Assembly: GCA_947454465.1 (NCBI GenBank)
Contig: CANGJP010000010.1
Span: 1-54,199 of the forward strand
Direction: 5' to 3'
DNA length: 54,199 nt
DNA from: Pseudomonadota bacterium
Lineage (GTDB): Bacteria > Pseudomonadota > Gammaproteobacteria > Steroidobacterales > Steroidobacteraceae
The translations under genes were made by a program, and so were the position numbers. Every line of letters starts with the position of its first letter. Position 1 is the first letter of the stretch. The notes beneath the pieces were generated by a model. It saw only the letters and a program-made list of their open reading frames with translations, did no database searches and was not told the origin of the DNA. Shown here in pieces: positions 40,597 to 48,874 of this stretch.

Positions 40597-41172
40597 ATGA
40601 ATAAAAAACTATGTATGACACTAACCCTCTGCGCTTTAGCGAGCCTACCCATTCAGCAAGCACTGGCCAGCGACTCGCCTTGGAGTGCCGGCGCAGCATT
40701 AGGACAGTCCTACGTTAAAATGGGCTGCGATGCTGCCCACACCTGCGACAAATCTGATAGCGGCTTCAAGCTATACGGTGACTATACCGTCAATCCTAAT
40801 TTTGCTGTGGAAGCCGCTTATGTGGAGCTTGGTGAAGCAAGTGAATCAAACCTGACCAATGAAATTTTTTCTGCAAAAACCAGCGGGGTTGCCGCATACG
40901 GAATTGGAGTTTATCCCATGGAAAAGCTCTCTTTATTCGCTAAACTGGGCTTATCCAGCCTCACCACCAAAGTGAGCACCCCCACAACTGGAAATAAGTC
41001 CAACAGCAATACCAATATCGCATGGGGCTTTGGGGCCGCCTATGCACTAACCGATCGAATTGCTGTCAATGCTGTGTGGGATTTGTTCAAAACACAATAC
41101 AAGCACACCACCGTCATTGACGACACCAACGGTATTGATTTTGTGTCAGTTGGATTGAACTACCGGTTTTAA
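40597..41172 (+). CDS. Small outer-membrane beta-barrel protein (OmpA/OmpX-like fold)
   Basis: This 191-residue exported protein has a clear signal peptide (MNKKLCMTLTLCALASLPIQ, cleavage likely at ALA-SDS). Alternating hydrophobic strands of about 8-10 residues follow, such as FAVEAAYVEL, GVAAYGIGVYP and IAWGFGAAYAL, ending in GLNYRF with the terminal Phe that BAM recognises. An eight-strand barrel of the OmpA-N/OmpX type is likely. Two Cys (CDAAHTC) near the mature N-terminus may form a disulfide in an outer loop. AAAGGA lies six bases before the ATG. Function unknown. Confidence 0.85.
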   Translation: MNKKLCMTLTLCALASLPIQQALASDSPWSAGAALGQSYVKMGCDAAHTCDKSDSGFKLYGDYTVNPNFAVEAAYVELGEASESNLTNEIFSAKTSGVAAYGIGVYPMEKLSLFAKLGLSSLTTKVSTPTTGNKSNSNTNIAWGFGAAYALTDRIAVNAVWDLFKTQYKHTTVIDDTNGIDFVSVGLNYRF

Positions 41173-41203
41173 TGATTGAACCATCAGTCACGCTAGCAAC
41201 AGT

Positions 41204-41269
41204 CTGCACACACTCATAACCTTGTGTGCAGGAAATCTAAATAATGCCTACCCCACCTTGCGTGGGGTA
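41204..41269. terminator. Two hairpins in the convergent gap after the barrel gene
   Basis: CTGCACACA pairs with TGTGTGCAG (41204-41231), and TACCCCAC pairs with GTGGGGTA (41249-41269, loop of five). They lie between convergent genes, where a bidirectional stop is expected. Neither has a clean T tract, so the call is tentative. Confidence 0.45.
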
Positions 41270-41317
41270 TGTTCATTAAGCGTTCAATGCACACTCAATA
41301 AGACAGCAACCAATCCT

Positions 41318-42562
41318 TCAGCCTAAATGCCTAACTATAGTTGGCACTTCGCCCGCTAGACCCAACGCGCGCAGCATCAAAGAACGCTTAATAAACGGTA
41401 ACTGCTGTACTGCGGCCAATCCACCACGGCGTACCCACCCGCTAGTGATGCGTTCATTGCTAAACAGGGCGTTTAACGAATCCACTAACCCTAAGGCCAA
41501 GGTATTTTCTGTCTTGCGCCAGCGTTCATAACGACGCAACACCGCCAACTCACTTAACGATTCAAGAGCGGCCCCTGCCTGTCTAGCCTCAGCGAGCACC
41601 TGAACCAATGAAGCAGCATCCATCAACCCCAAGTTGACACCCTGTCCCGCTAGAGGATGAATACTGTGTGCAGCATCACCCACCAAAACAAATCGATGAC
41701 GACAATATTCATCGACCTGAGCCCACTGCAACGGAAAGGTTGCCGTGTTAGCCACCAACGCCACCTCACCGAGCACGTAATCCGAGGCCACTGAAATCGC
41801 ATGAGCTAAAGCACTGGCATCCATAGCAGACAACTGCTTAGCGTGATCGGGGGTCGTAGTCCATACAATAGAGCAATCACCGTCATTCAATGGCAGAAAA
41901 GCAATTGGCCCCTGTGGCATAAAGCGTTGCCAGGCTGTGAATTGATGACTACGTTCGGTACGCACCTGAGTAACCAGAGCAGTTTGTTGGTAAGGTCGGA
42001 TACGTGCCTGAATACCGACACAAGCACGACTGCGACTGGCCGCACCATCCGCACCAATGACCAATCGTGCCGTGAAACGACGACCATCTTGTAAACCAAT
42101 GGCCGCACTGTCGTCCGATAATTCGATCTGATTCAGTTGACTGGCAAAACACGTTACGCGTTCATCACGTGTGGCATCCAGCGCCACCCACTGCAACCAA
42201 TTATTGGCAATGATGTACCCCAAATTGGGCTCACCCAAGGCGCTAGCTGAAAAGCTTAAAGCCGTATCAGGATCGAACTGAGTGTGCGCATCCCAAACCC
42301 GCATGTGCTGATACGCGCTACGTTGCGCTGCGGGTAACAACGGCCAAGCACCAGCACGATTGAGAATGCGCTCTGACGCACGCGAAATCGCAGACACTCG
42401 TAACTCCACACCAGATGCAGGCGGTTGGGTGGGGAGCTGCGCTTCAATCAGGGCAATTCGCAACTCAGATAAAGCAGGTTCATTGCGTAATAATCCCGCC
42501 AATGTAGCACCCACCATGCCACCACCACAGATGGCAACATCAAAATCAGATTGTACCTTCAC
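41318..42562 (-). CDS. ubiI: UbiI/VisC-like FAD-dependent ubiquinone hydroxylase
   Basis: This 414-residue UbiH/COQ6-family flavoprotein begins with the dinucleotide motif VAICGGGMVGATLAGLL. The middle motif is LVIGADGAASRSR and the FAD motif is VLVGDAAHSIHPLAGQGVNL. E. coli UbiI (VisC) performs the C5 ring hydroxylation of ubiquinone, and position next to ubiH favours that assignment, though UbiF-like activity cannot be excluded. It uses a GTG start overlapping the ubiH stop by four bases. Confidence 0.85.
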   Translation of the reverse strand: MKVQSDFDVAICGGGMVGATLAGLLRNEPALSELRIALIEAQLPTQPPASGVELRVSAISRASERILNRAGAWPLLPAAQRSAYQHMRVWDAHTQFDPDTALSFSASALGEPNLGYIIANNWLQWVALDATRDERVTCFASQLNQIELSDDSAAIGLQDGRRFTARLVIGADGAASRSRACVGIQARIRPYQQTALVTQVRTERSHQFTAWQRFMPQGPIAFLPLNDGDCSIVWTTTPDHAKQLSAMDASALAHAISVASDYVLGEVALVANTATFPLQWAQVDEYCRHRFVLVGDAAHSIHPLAGQGVNLGLMDAASLVQVLAEARQAGAALESLSELAVLRRYERWRKTENTLALGLVDSLNALFSNERITSGWVRRGGLAAVQQLPFIKRSLMLRALGLAGEVPTIVRHLG

Positions 42563-43797
42563 AACGGCGTGCCTCGGGCCAAGCGAGGAATACGGGTAGA
42601 GGCTCCCATGGATAACTGCGCCATCGCATCCTTAGCCGTGGGCATTAAATCAAATGCGAGTAAGCCTGCATTGCGAGCAAACTTAATCACCCCCAGTTGT
42701 TGATTGAACAGGCGCACCAGTGTGTCCGTGAAGGTCACGATTCGCTGACTGTCCTGCTGACGCCACTGAGCGTATTCGGCTAATAATTGTGGATCGCCAG
42801 CATCAAACACTGACGCTTCACGCGATGCATCAGCAAGCAACTCGGCAAGACTGGCCGCATCGCGTAATCCTAAATTCAAGCCCTGCCCAGCAATGGGATG
42901 TAACATCTGCGCGGCATTGCCCATCACCACCACACGTGGTGCGTGATGCTGCTGTGCACGAATCAATGACAATGGATAGGCGTGACGTGCACCCACTTTG
43001 AGCAAACGACCTAGACGAAATCCAAACGCTTGCTGGAACTGCGATAGAAATTGCTCATCACTCCAACCCAAGACGGTGGCGGCCTGCTCCGTTGGCACTG
43101 TCCAGATCAATCCCACCCGCGCATCTGACAGCGGTAACACCGCTAAAGGACCTTTGGGCGTAAATCGTTCATAGGCGACATGATCGTGAAATCGTTGCGT
43201 CAACGCATTGCTGATGATGGCCGTCTGTCTATAGTCCTGCTGTGTACTGTCGATCCCTGCCGCCTGACGCAACAACGACTGCGCCCCATCAGCCGCAACA
43301 ATCAAGCGGGCACTGCACTCACGAAGTTCGCCTGCGATTTCAATCGTGACGCGACGCGTATCATCCGCCGTAGAAAGCTGTACCACGCGCGCAGGAGCCA
43401 GCACCTCAATCTGTTCCTCTTGCAAGCGTTGCCACAACGCAGCACCCATCTGCCAGTTAGGCACCACATAACCCAATGCCGCCAAGCCCTGTTCTTGCGC
43501 AGACAAGCGCGCAAACCCAAATCGACCTTGATCAGAGACATGAATTCGCTTGATTGGTGTGGCGGTACGCTGCAGCAATGGCCAGACACCAATGGCATCA
43601 AACACACGCCGACTACCATTGGAGAGCGCGGTAGTGCGCTCATCAAAACTAGGATGCCCCGCGCCTTCAAACTTGATGGCTTCAATCAACGCCACCCGAA
43701 GACCCAACGGCCTGAGCATCAGCGCAAGACTGGCGCCCACTAATCCGCCACCACAGATCAGCAGGTCATAAGATTGAGTGTCAGAGGAAGTATTCAC
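42559..43797 (-). CDS. ubiH: 2-octaprenyl-6-methoxyphenol hydroxylase UbiH
   Basis: This 412-residue FAD monooxygenase of ubiquinone synthesis hydroxylates C1 of the ring. It has LLICGGGLVGASLALML at the N-terminus, then HPSFDERTTALSNGSRRVFD, which is close to E. coli UbiH. The FAD motif is VVMGNAAQMLHPIAGQGLNL. A GTG start seven bases after the pepP stop is used. It sits in the conserved ygfB-pepP-ubiH-ubiI order. Confidence 0.93.
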   Translation of the reverse strand: MNTSSDTQSYDLLICGGGLVGASLALMLRPLGLRVALIEAIKFEGAGHPSFDERTTALSNGSRRVFDAIGVWPLLQRTATPIKRIHVSDQGRFGFARLSAQEQGLAALGYVVPNWQMGAALWQRLQEEQIEVLAPARVVQLSTADDTRRVTIEIAGELRECSARLIVAADGAQSLLRQAAGIDSTQQDYRQTAIISNALTQRFHDHVAYERFTPKGPLAVLPLSDARVGLIWTVPTEQAATVLGWSDEQFLSQFQQAFGFRLGRLLKVGARHAYPLSLIRAQQHHAPRVVVMGNAAQMLHPIAGQGLNLGLRDAASLAELLADASREASVFDAGDPQLLAEYAQWRQQDSQRIVTFTDTLVRLFNQQLGVIKFARNAGLLAFDLMPTAKDAMAQLSMGASTRIPRLARGTPL

Positions 43798-43804
43798 GTC
43801 AATA

Positions 43805-45109
43805 TCAAGATGCCATCAGGCGTTCAATATCCTCGGGCTCTTTTGCTAAGGCACCGGTGAGAACATCACAACCCGTCTTAGTGACTAACACATCGTCTTC
43901 GATACGAATACCGATATTCCACCAGCACTTAGGCACTCCCGCCGTACCCGCTGGAATATAAATCCCCGGTTCAATCGTCAACGCCATGCCCGGCTCTAAC
44001 ACCCGCCATTCAGTACCGACTTTGTAATCCCCAACGTCATGCACATCCATCCCTAACCAGTGCCCCGTACGATGCATGAAGAACTGACGATATGCGCCGT
44101 CTTTAATCAACTTAGACAACTTGCCCTTGAGCAAACCAATTTTGATCAGACCTTGAGTGATTTCACGCACGGCTGCGTCGTGGGGATCGTTCCAATGATT
44201 ACCGGGCTTGGTGGCCGCAATGGCCGCGTACTGTGCCTGCAACACCACTTCATACACCGCACGCTGTTCGGAACTGTATCGACCATTGACCGGGAAGGAG
44301 CGCGTAATGTCAGAGGCATACAGTCCATATTCACAACCGGCATCAATCAACAGCAAATCCCCGTCCTGTAACGAGGCATTATTTTCGTGATAATGCAGCA
44401 CACAACTGTTTGCGCCACCACCAACAATAGGGTGGTAGGAAATGTCCGCATTGTGAGTGTGAAATTCGTGGAGCAATTCGGCCATCACCTGATACTCCAT
44501 GCGGCCAGGCTTCACAAAACGCATGGCTCGCTCATGGGCACGCACAGCTATTTCAGCCGATTGCCTCATCAAGCTGGCCTCACCTTTCGATTTATACAAG
44601 CGCATGTCATGCAGCAGATGATCTAACGCCACGAACTCTTGTGGTGGCCTAACACCAGCGCGTGCTTGTGCCTTCAAGCCATTCACCCAGCCGATAACGC
44701 GCTGGTCAAAATCCGCATTCAGCCCCATCGTGTAATACACACGACTGCAGTTTTCCATCAATCCCGGCAGGATGTCGTCAATATCATTGATAGGAAAGGC
44801 ATCGTCGGCAGCGAAATCGTTCACCGCCCCATCGGGGCCAGCACGACGCCCATCCCAGGTCTCGCGTAACGGGTCACGTTCGCGCACGAACATGATGAAC
44901 TCGGCATGCTCGCGCCCAGGAATCAGTACCGCCACCGATTCGGGTTCGTTAAAGCCTGTCAGGTAGTGAAAGTCGCTATCAGGGCGAAAGTGATAATGCA
45001 CATCGTTGTTGCGCTGCTTTTCTAACGCGGTGGGCAGGATTGCAATGCCACCCTTGCCGATCATTTTGAGCAACTGCTTGCGGCGACGGGCGTATTCATC
45101 TGAACGCAT
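43805..45109 (-). CDS. pepP: Xaa-Pro aminopeptidase (aminopeptidase P)
   Basis: This 434-residue cytoplasmic M24B dimanganese peptidase removes N-terminal residues before proline. The N-terminal half is the creatinase-like domain. Metal ligands of the pita-bread domain are D256, D267 (IDAGCEYGLYASDITRSF), H350 (HRTGHWLGMDVHDVG), E380 (TIEPGIY) and E404 (GIRIEDDV), all within a few residues of their E. coli positions. It lies between ygfB and ubiH. Confidence 0.96.
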   Translation of the reverse strand: MRSDEYARRRKQLLKMIGKGGIAILPTALEKQRNNDVHYHFRPDSDFHYLTGFNEPESVAVLIPGREHAEFIMFVRERDPLRETWDGRRAGPDGAVNDFAADDAFPINDIDDILPGLMENCSRVYYTMGLNADFDQRVIGWVNGLKAQARAGVRPPQEFVALDHLLHDMRLYKSKGEASLMRQSAEIAVRAHERAMRFVKPGRMEYQVMAELLHEFHTHNADISYHPIVGGGANSCVLHYHENNASLQDGDLLLIDAGCEYGLYASDITRSFPVNGRYSSEQRAVYEVVLQAQYAAIAATKPGNHWNDPHDAAVREITQGLIKIGLLKGKLSKLIKDGAYRQFFMHRTGHWLGMDVHDVGDYKVGTEWRVLEPGMALTIEPGIYIPAGTAGVPKCWWNIGIRIEDDVLVTKTGCDVLTGALAKEPEDIERLMAS

Positions 45110-45160
45110 GATCAGCTCAGGGTAAGTGAAACAAAAATAACATTAGCCTGCATACTGAGC

Positions 45161-45727
45161 TCAGTGCGGCAAGGCACTGGCCTGCGCGGTACGCAACGGC
45201 ACCAGCTCATCATGAATCAATTGCACAGCCGCCCGTAGGTATTCGACCAGTTCGGTGTAGGCCTGCTCTTCTTCATCCGTACCCATGGTTTCGGTGTCAC
45301 TGGCACGGGCAATCTCACTGAGGTCCTTCAACACTTCATTAACCTCATCCGGCAACTGCTCAGAAAGTACAGGTGCCCCAATACCGAAACCGTATAAAAA
45401 CCCCTGTGACCACTGTGCCAAGGCGAGAATACGTTGATTCAAAGGCAGATCGTCGTTAGGCAATATAGGGGTAAAATCCATGTCGGCCCCACGCAAGGCT
45501 TCATGGGTAGTACGGTAGACTTGGGCCAAAACCGCATCCACCACTGATTCGCTCAACACCAAATCTTCGGCAGGATCAGGCAGTAATTCCCGCAGCCAAT
45601 GCTGCGCAGAAAACTGCGGCATGACACACAGAGCACCACACAAACAACCATGTGCCTCGGCAACGGACACCGCCGCGTCGGCGCCATTTAATGCCTGCTC
45701 AATTTCAGCGAAACCGTATTGATTCAT
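45161..45727 (-). CDS. YgfB/UPF0149 family protein
   Basis: This 188-residue acidic, mostly helical protein has the family segments HGCLCGALCVMPQFSAQHW, WSQGFLYGFGIGAP and AYTELVEYLRAAVQLIHDEL. The E. coli homologue is YgfB. Its role is not settled; a relative in Pseudomonas affects peptidoglycan-recycling regulation. It is the first gene of the ygfB-pepP-ubiH-ubiI run and is divergent from the ZapB-like gene. Confidence 0.9.
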   Translation of the reverse strand: MNQYGFAEIEQALNGADAAVSVAEAHGCLCGALCVMPQFSAQHWLRELLPDPAEDLVLSESVVDAVLAQVYRTTHEALRGADMDFTPILPNDDLPLNQRILALAQWSQGFLYGFGIGAPVLSEQLPDEVNEVLKDLSEIARASDTETMGTDEEEQAYTELVEYLRAAVQLIHDELVPLRTAQASALPH

Positions 45728-45825
45728 GTGGGTATGCTAGCCTTTGCGGCCGAGGTATTCCACCCACCTTGTTGAACAAAATGCCCCAACCCATTGCGCG
45801 GCGGGCGATTTCACTGTATTTAAGT

Positions 45826-45855
45826 TTGACCCTGCTGAACGCACCAACGCATAAT
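45826..45855 (+). promoter_or_regulatory. Promoter of the ZapB-like/zapA genes
   Basis: TTGACC (45826-45831), 18 bases, then CATAAT (45850-45855), each five of six matches to consensus. Transcription would start near 45862, which is the A of the start codon of the next gene, implying a leaderless mRNA. Confidence 0.6.
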
Positions 45856-45861
45856 TTAGAC

Positions 45862-46095
45862 ATGAGCACTGCCACACCTAAATCTGCCATCGAGCAAGAA
45901 TACCGCCGCCTAGAGTTAAGGGTTGCCGAATTGGTTGCCACCCTGACGCAGATCAAGGAAGAAAACTACGCCTTACGCCAGCGCAACGAATTGCTAGTGG
46001 CCGAGCGTGGCGGTTTACTACAGAAGAATGAACAGGTGCGCACTCGTGTTGAAGGCATGATTGGTAGACTCAAATCTCTGGAGCAAGGCGCATGA
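45862..46095 (+). CDS. TIGR02449/ZapB-like coiled-coil protein
   Basis: This 77-residue coiled-coil protein begins MSTATPKSAIEQEYRRLELR and has heptads throughout (VAELVATLTQIKEENYALR, then RNELLVAERGGLLQKNEQV). The family is found next to zapA and is thought to take part in division-site assembly. The ATG at 45862 has no ribosome site and coincides with the predicted transcription start. It overlaps zapA by four bases. A long upstream frame into ygfB's 5' end is a shadow. Confidence 0.85.
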   Translation: MSTATPKSAIEQEYRRLELRVAELVATLTQIKEENYALRQRNELLVAERGGLLQKNEQVRTRVEGMIGRLKSLEQGA

Positions 46096-46415
46096 ATGAT
46101 CGTACTGCGCGCGTTAGCATCCGTATTCTGGAAAAAGAATATCAGGTTGCTTGTCCTGTCGAAGAGCGTACCGACTTGCTCGACGCAGCGGAGTATTTGA
46201 ACAGCAAGATGCGCGAGATTCGTGAATCGGGTGCGGTGATGGGATTAGACCGAATTGCCGTCATGGCTGCTTTGAACCTATCGAATGAATTACTCAAACA
46301 CAAGAAAACCGGTGGCGTCGGCAGCGATACCGAAGCTGAACTGGTCGACAAAATGCGTTTGCTACGCGAACGGGTCGAGTCCGCCATCACGCGCGGCAAA
46401 CAAATGGAAATCTGA
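46092..46415 (+). CDS. zapA: Cell division protein ZapA
   Basis: This 107-residue protein promotes FtsZ filament bundling at midcell. The N-terminal part VSIRILEKEYQVACPVEERT matches the ZapA dimer head, then LLDAAEYLNSKMREIRESG and a C-terminal coiled coil. Its length equals that of E. coli ZapA (109). It is translated from an ATG overlapping the previous stop and is followed by 6S RNA. Confidence 0.94.
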   Translation: MNDRTARVSIRILEKEYQVACPVEERTDLLDAAEYLNSKMREIRESGAVMGLDRIAVMAALNLSNELLKHKKTGGVGSDTEAELVDKMRLLRERVESAITRGKQMEI

Positions 46416-46499
46416 CGCTGGGATTACATTCGGTTAAGCCGATGCCATCCTACTGTCAATATGCCTATTGTTTATTGCCTGCTTTGTTTGCGATGATCA

Positions 46500-46700
46500 G
46501 TTCTGGCGCTGCCTGCGGTGTTCGACGTATGGTCGGGTTACCTCTCGACCCTAATGTAAAAACCCTCGGGGCTATGGTTCGCGGCAACACTGTGCAAGTC
46601 CGTGTCATGCGGAAAGCCTTATGTGTCGTAACTTGGTCCCACCTATTGCTCCGCGTCGAGAGCAATGGCCTATGACGGCACAGGCGGGTAGCGCCTCCTC
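46500..46700 (+). ncRNA. ssrS: 6S RNA
   Basis: 6S RNA mimics an open promoter and holds sigma-70 RNA polymerase in stationary phase. It sits in the classic zapA-ssrS-fthC order. The terminal stem is GGCGCT-GCCTG (46505-46515) with CAGGC-GGGT-AGCGCC (46681-46695). Internal similarity to known 6S includes GTCCGTG then GCGGAAAGCCTTA, and the 3' hairpin ATTGCTC and GAGCAAT (46645-46666). The ends are estimates. The 3' strand covers the first usable ATG of fthC. Confidence 0.85.
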
Positions 46701-47319
46701 TTCATTACTTGATGCGCTCAGCAATGAGCGCAGCGCGTTGCGGCAGCAACTACGCAACAAACGCCGCGGCGTACCCCGTGCACAACGACGCATAGCTGCA
46801 AAGCAACTTGCCATCCTGTTTGATCGACACCGGCTGCTCAAACCCGGTCTACGCATAGCGGTCTATCTGGCCATGCCAGATGAATTTGACTTGAGCGATC
46901 TGATCGCACGTGCTCAGGCACGTCACTGCACGCTGTATGTACCCCATATTGCCCACGCGCTTCGACGACAAATGAACTTTATACCGCTTGACCCCAATGC
47001 AGTGCTCGCTCGACATCGCTGGGGCATACCACAGCTGCAACACCCGACGCGGCAATCGATTTCGGTACGGCAATTGGACAGGGTCTTGGTACCTACTGTG
47101 GCTTTCGACAAACAGGGTAATCGTCTAGGCATGGGAGCCGGCTTTTATGATCGTCACTTCGCATGCTTACGTCTTAGCCGCTGGCATCGCCCACACTTAA
47201 TCGGGGTCGCTTATACGTTACAGCAAGTCGAGCGTATCCCTCACAGCAAGTATGACGTCCCACTCAGGCACGTGATGACTGAAGATGGATTGATTGACTG
47301 CACTGGCCATCAACGTTAA
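46672..47319 (+). CDS. fthC: 5-formyltetrahydrofolate cyclo-ligase
   Basis: The enzyme (YgfA) converts 5-formyl-THF to methenyl-THF, clearing an inhibitory folate. The frame from the ATG at 46672 gives 215 residues. Family motifs are RSALRQQLRNKRRGV at the N-terminus, IAVYLAMPDEFDLSDLI, and the ATP/substrate loop GNRLGMGAGFYDRHF. The first codons lie inside the predicted 6S RNA terminal stem. A TTG at 46738 would give 193 residues, nearer the E. coli length (182), and avoid the overlap. The start is therefore unsettled. Confidence 0.88.
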   Translation: MTAQAGSASSSLLDALSNERSALRQQLRNKRRGVPRAQRRIAAKQLAILFDRHRLLKPGLRIAVYLAMPDEFDLSDLIARAQARHCTLYVPHIAHALRRQMNFIPLDPNAVLARHRWGIPQLQHPTRQSISVRQLDRVLVPTVAFDKQGNRLGMGAGFYDRHFACLRLSRWHRPHLIGVAYTLQQVERIPHSKYDVPLRHVMTEDGLIDCTGHQR

Positions 47320-47367
47320 CCCGTCTTTAGCGCATCTGCTTCTCCACCACACCATTGGAACCACCCT

Positions 47368-47829
47368 ATGCAGTACTGGCTGTTCAAATCTGAACCCGAA
47401 ACCTTCAGCATCGATGATCTGGCTAAGGCGACAGGTAAAACCACCTGCTGGGATGGTGTTCGGAACTATCAAGTCAGAAATTTCATGCGCGATGTGATGA
47501 AACGCGGTGATTTAGCTTTCTTCTATCACTCCAGTTGCGCAGTACCTGGCATCACAGGTGTGATCAGCATCACAAGAACGGCCTATCCTGATCACACTCA
47601 GTTTGATCATGAGCATGTTCACTACGATGCCGACAGCAAACCTGACACGCCCCGTTGGTTAATGGTCGATGTCAAACTAGAACGCAAACTCAAACGTATC
47701 ATCACGCTTGATGAACTGCGTCAGCATGAACATCAACTCAAAGAATTACTCATACTTAAGCGTGGCAATCGACTGTCAGTCACACCGCTCAGCAGTGATG
47801 AATGGAACTACATCCTGTCACTCGAATGA
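47368..47829 (+). CDS. EVE-domain protein (thymocyte nuclear protein 1-like)
   Basis: This 153-residue protein is a single EVE (PUA-like) domain. Recognisable blocks are YWLFKSEPETFSIDDL, WDGVRNYQVRNFMRDVMKRG and FFYHSSCAVPGITGVISI. EVE domains bind modified bases in DNA or RNA; the bacterial role is not established. It follows fthC by 48 bases, a frequent arrangement. A TCAATGC/GCATTGA hairpin (47835-47856) follows the stop but lacks a T tract. Confidence 0.93.
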   Translation: MQYWLFKSEPETFSIDDLAKATGKTTCWDGVRNYQVRNFMRDVMKRGDLAFFYHSSCAVPGITGVISITRTAYPDHTQFDHEHVHYDADSKPDTPRWLMVDVKLERKLKRIITLDELRQHEHQLKELLILKRGNRLSVTPLSSDEWNYILSLE

Positions 47830-47914
47830 TCTAATCAATGCCAAGAGATGCATTGAATGAAGCAAAGTAGATGAGTCGGCGTGAACACGCTCTTAGATAT
47901 TTTTCACATACCAC

Positions 47915-47945
47915 TTGCAGTACAAATTTGTTTTATGTATATACT
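47915..47945 (+). promoter_or_regulatory. Promoter of the Lys/Ala-rich mini-gene
   Basis: TTGCAG (47915-47920), 17 bases, then TATATA (47938-47943), with an overlapping TATACT (47940-47945). It lies about 45 bases before the mini-gene ATG in AT-rich DNA. The hexamers are good and no other gene follows immediately, so this looks like a dedicated promoter. Confidence 0.6.
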
Positions 47946-47991
47946 GCGCTCGGACTAACTTGATTTAACCCTTAAACGGAGAATCTTAATC

Positions 47992-48072
47992 ATGGCAACT
48001 AAAGCAAAGAAAGCATCTAAGAAGAAAGTAGCGAAGAAGAAGGCAGCCAAGAAGGCCGCTAAGAAGAAGTAG
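47992..48072 (+). CDS. 26-residue Lys/Ala-rich basic mini-protein (histone H1-tail-like)
   Basis: This ORF encodes 26 residues, of which 15 are Lys and 7 Ala, beginning MATKAKKASKKKVAKKK. A GGAG site lies ten bases before the ATG, a sigma-70-like promoter upstream and a strong terminator 29 bases after the stop, so the unit looks like a complete small gene. The composition resembles the C-terminal tails of bacterial H1-like proteins (AlgP, Hc1), which bind DNA without sequence preference. It has no globular domain, so nucleoid or RNA binding is inferred from charge only. Confidence 0.7.
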   Translation: MATKAKKASKKKVAKKKAAKKAAKKK

Positions 48073-48100
48073 TTTCTTCTGAGGATGTAACCTCACTAAC

Positions 48101-48131
48101 TGTGCCCGCGAAAGCGGGCACAGTTGTTTTT
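48101..48131 (+). terminator. Rho-independent terminator after the mini-gene
   Basis: A nine-base-pair stem, TGTGCCCGC and GCGGGCACA with a GAAA tetraloop, is followed by GTTGTTTTTAAT. This is among the strongest terminators in the window. Confidence 0.92.
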
Positions 48132-48184
48132 AATACTAGAAAAATAGATATTTTATTACTTACCCTCAAATTGAGATTTATGCG

Positions 48185-48841
48185 ATGAGTAACGATGCCG
48201 GTAAGCAACGCGCAGCACTAGCCGCCCTCAAGTACATCGAGGAAGACACCATCATCGGCGTTGGCACCGGCTCAACCGTCAACTTTTTCATCGACGCACT
48301 GGCTGCGCAAAAGTTGCGCATTCGGGGCGCAGTTTCGAGTTCCAACGCCTCTACGGAGCGTCTTCGAGGACATGGAATAGAAATTTTTGAACTCAACGCG
48401 GTCGGCGATATCGATGTCTATGTCGACGGCGCCGATGAAGCCGATACGCAATTACGATTGATCAAAGGTGGTGGCGCCGCACTCACACGAGAGAAAATTG
48501 TTGCCGCTGCATCACGTCGCTTTATCTGTATTGTGGATGGCAGCAAGCAGGTTAATGTACTCGGCCACTTCCCGTTACCGGTTGAAGTCATTCCGATGGC
48601 ACGTTCATATGTGGCCAGACAACTAATCAAGCTTGGTGGTCAACCTGTATGGCGCGAAGGTGTCATCACCGACAACGGCAATGTGATTCTAGATATTCAC
48701 GGGCTCAACATCGTCGATCCACTTAGTCTAGAAACGCAGATCAATCAGATTGTCGGCGTCGTGACCGTTGGACTGTTTGCACATCGTCCGGCTGATGTGC
48801 TGATTGTAGGTAGCGCTGAAGGCGTAAAGACATTGCCCTGA
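48185..48841 (+). CDS. rpiA: Ribose-5-phosphate isomerase A
   Basis: This 218-residue enzyme interconverts ribose 5-phosphate and ribulose 5-phosphate. Motifs include [16 protein letters not shown] (phosphate loop), [11 protein letters not shown] (catalytic Asp), [19 protein letters not shown] (catalytic Glu) and DGSKQV. Its length matches E. coli RpiA (219). The terminator of the mini-gene lies 54 bases upstream, so it must have its own promoter. With rpe at 52868 it covers the pentose isomerase/epimerase pair. Confidence 0.97.
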   Translation: MSNDAGKQRAALAALKYIEEDTIIGVGTGSTVNFFIDALAAQKLRIRGAVSSSNASTERLRGHGIEIFELNAVGDIDVYVDGADEADTQLRLIKGGGAALTREKIVAAASRRFICIVDGSKQVNVLGHFPLPVEVIPMARSYVARQLIKLGGQPVWREGVITDNGNVILDIHGLNIVDPLSLETQINQIVGVVTVGLFAHRPADVLIVGSAEGVKTLP

Positions 48842-48874
48842 TGCTTGCTATTCAGTGCAAGACAAACAAACAGT

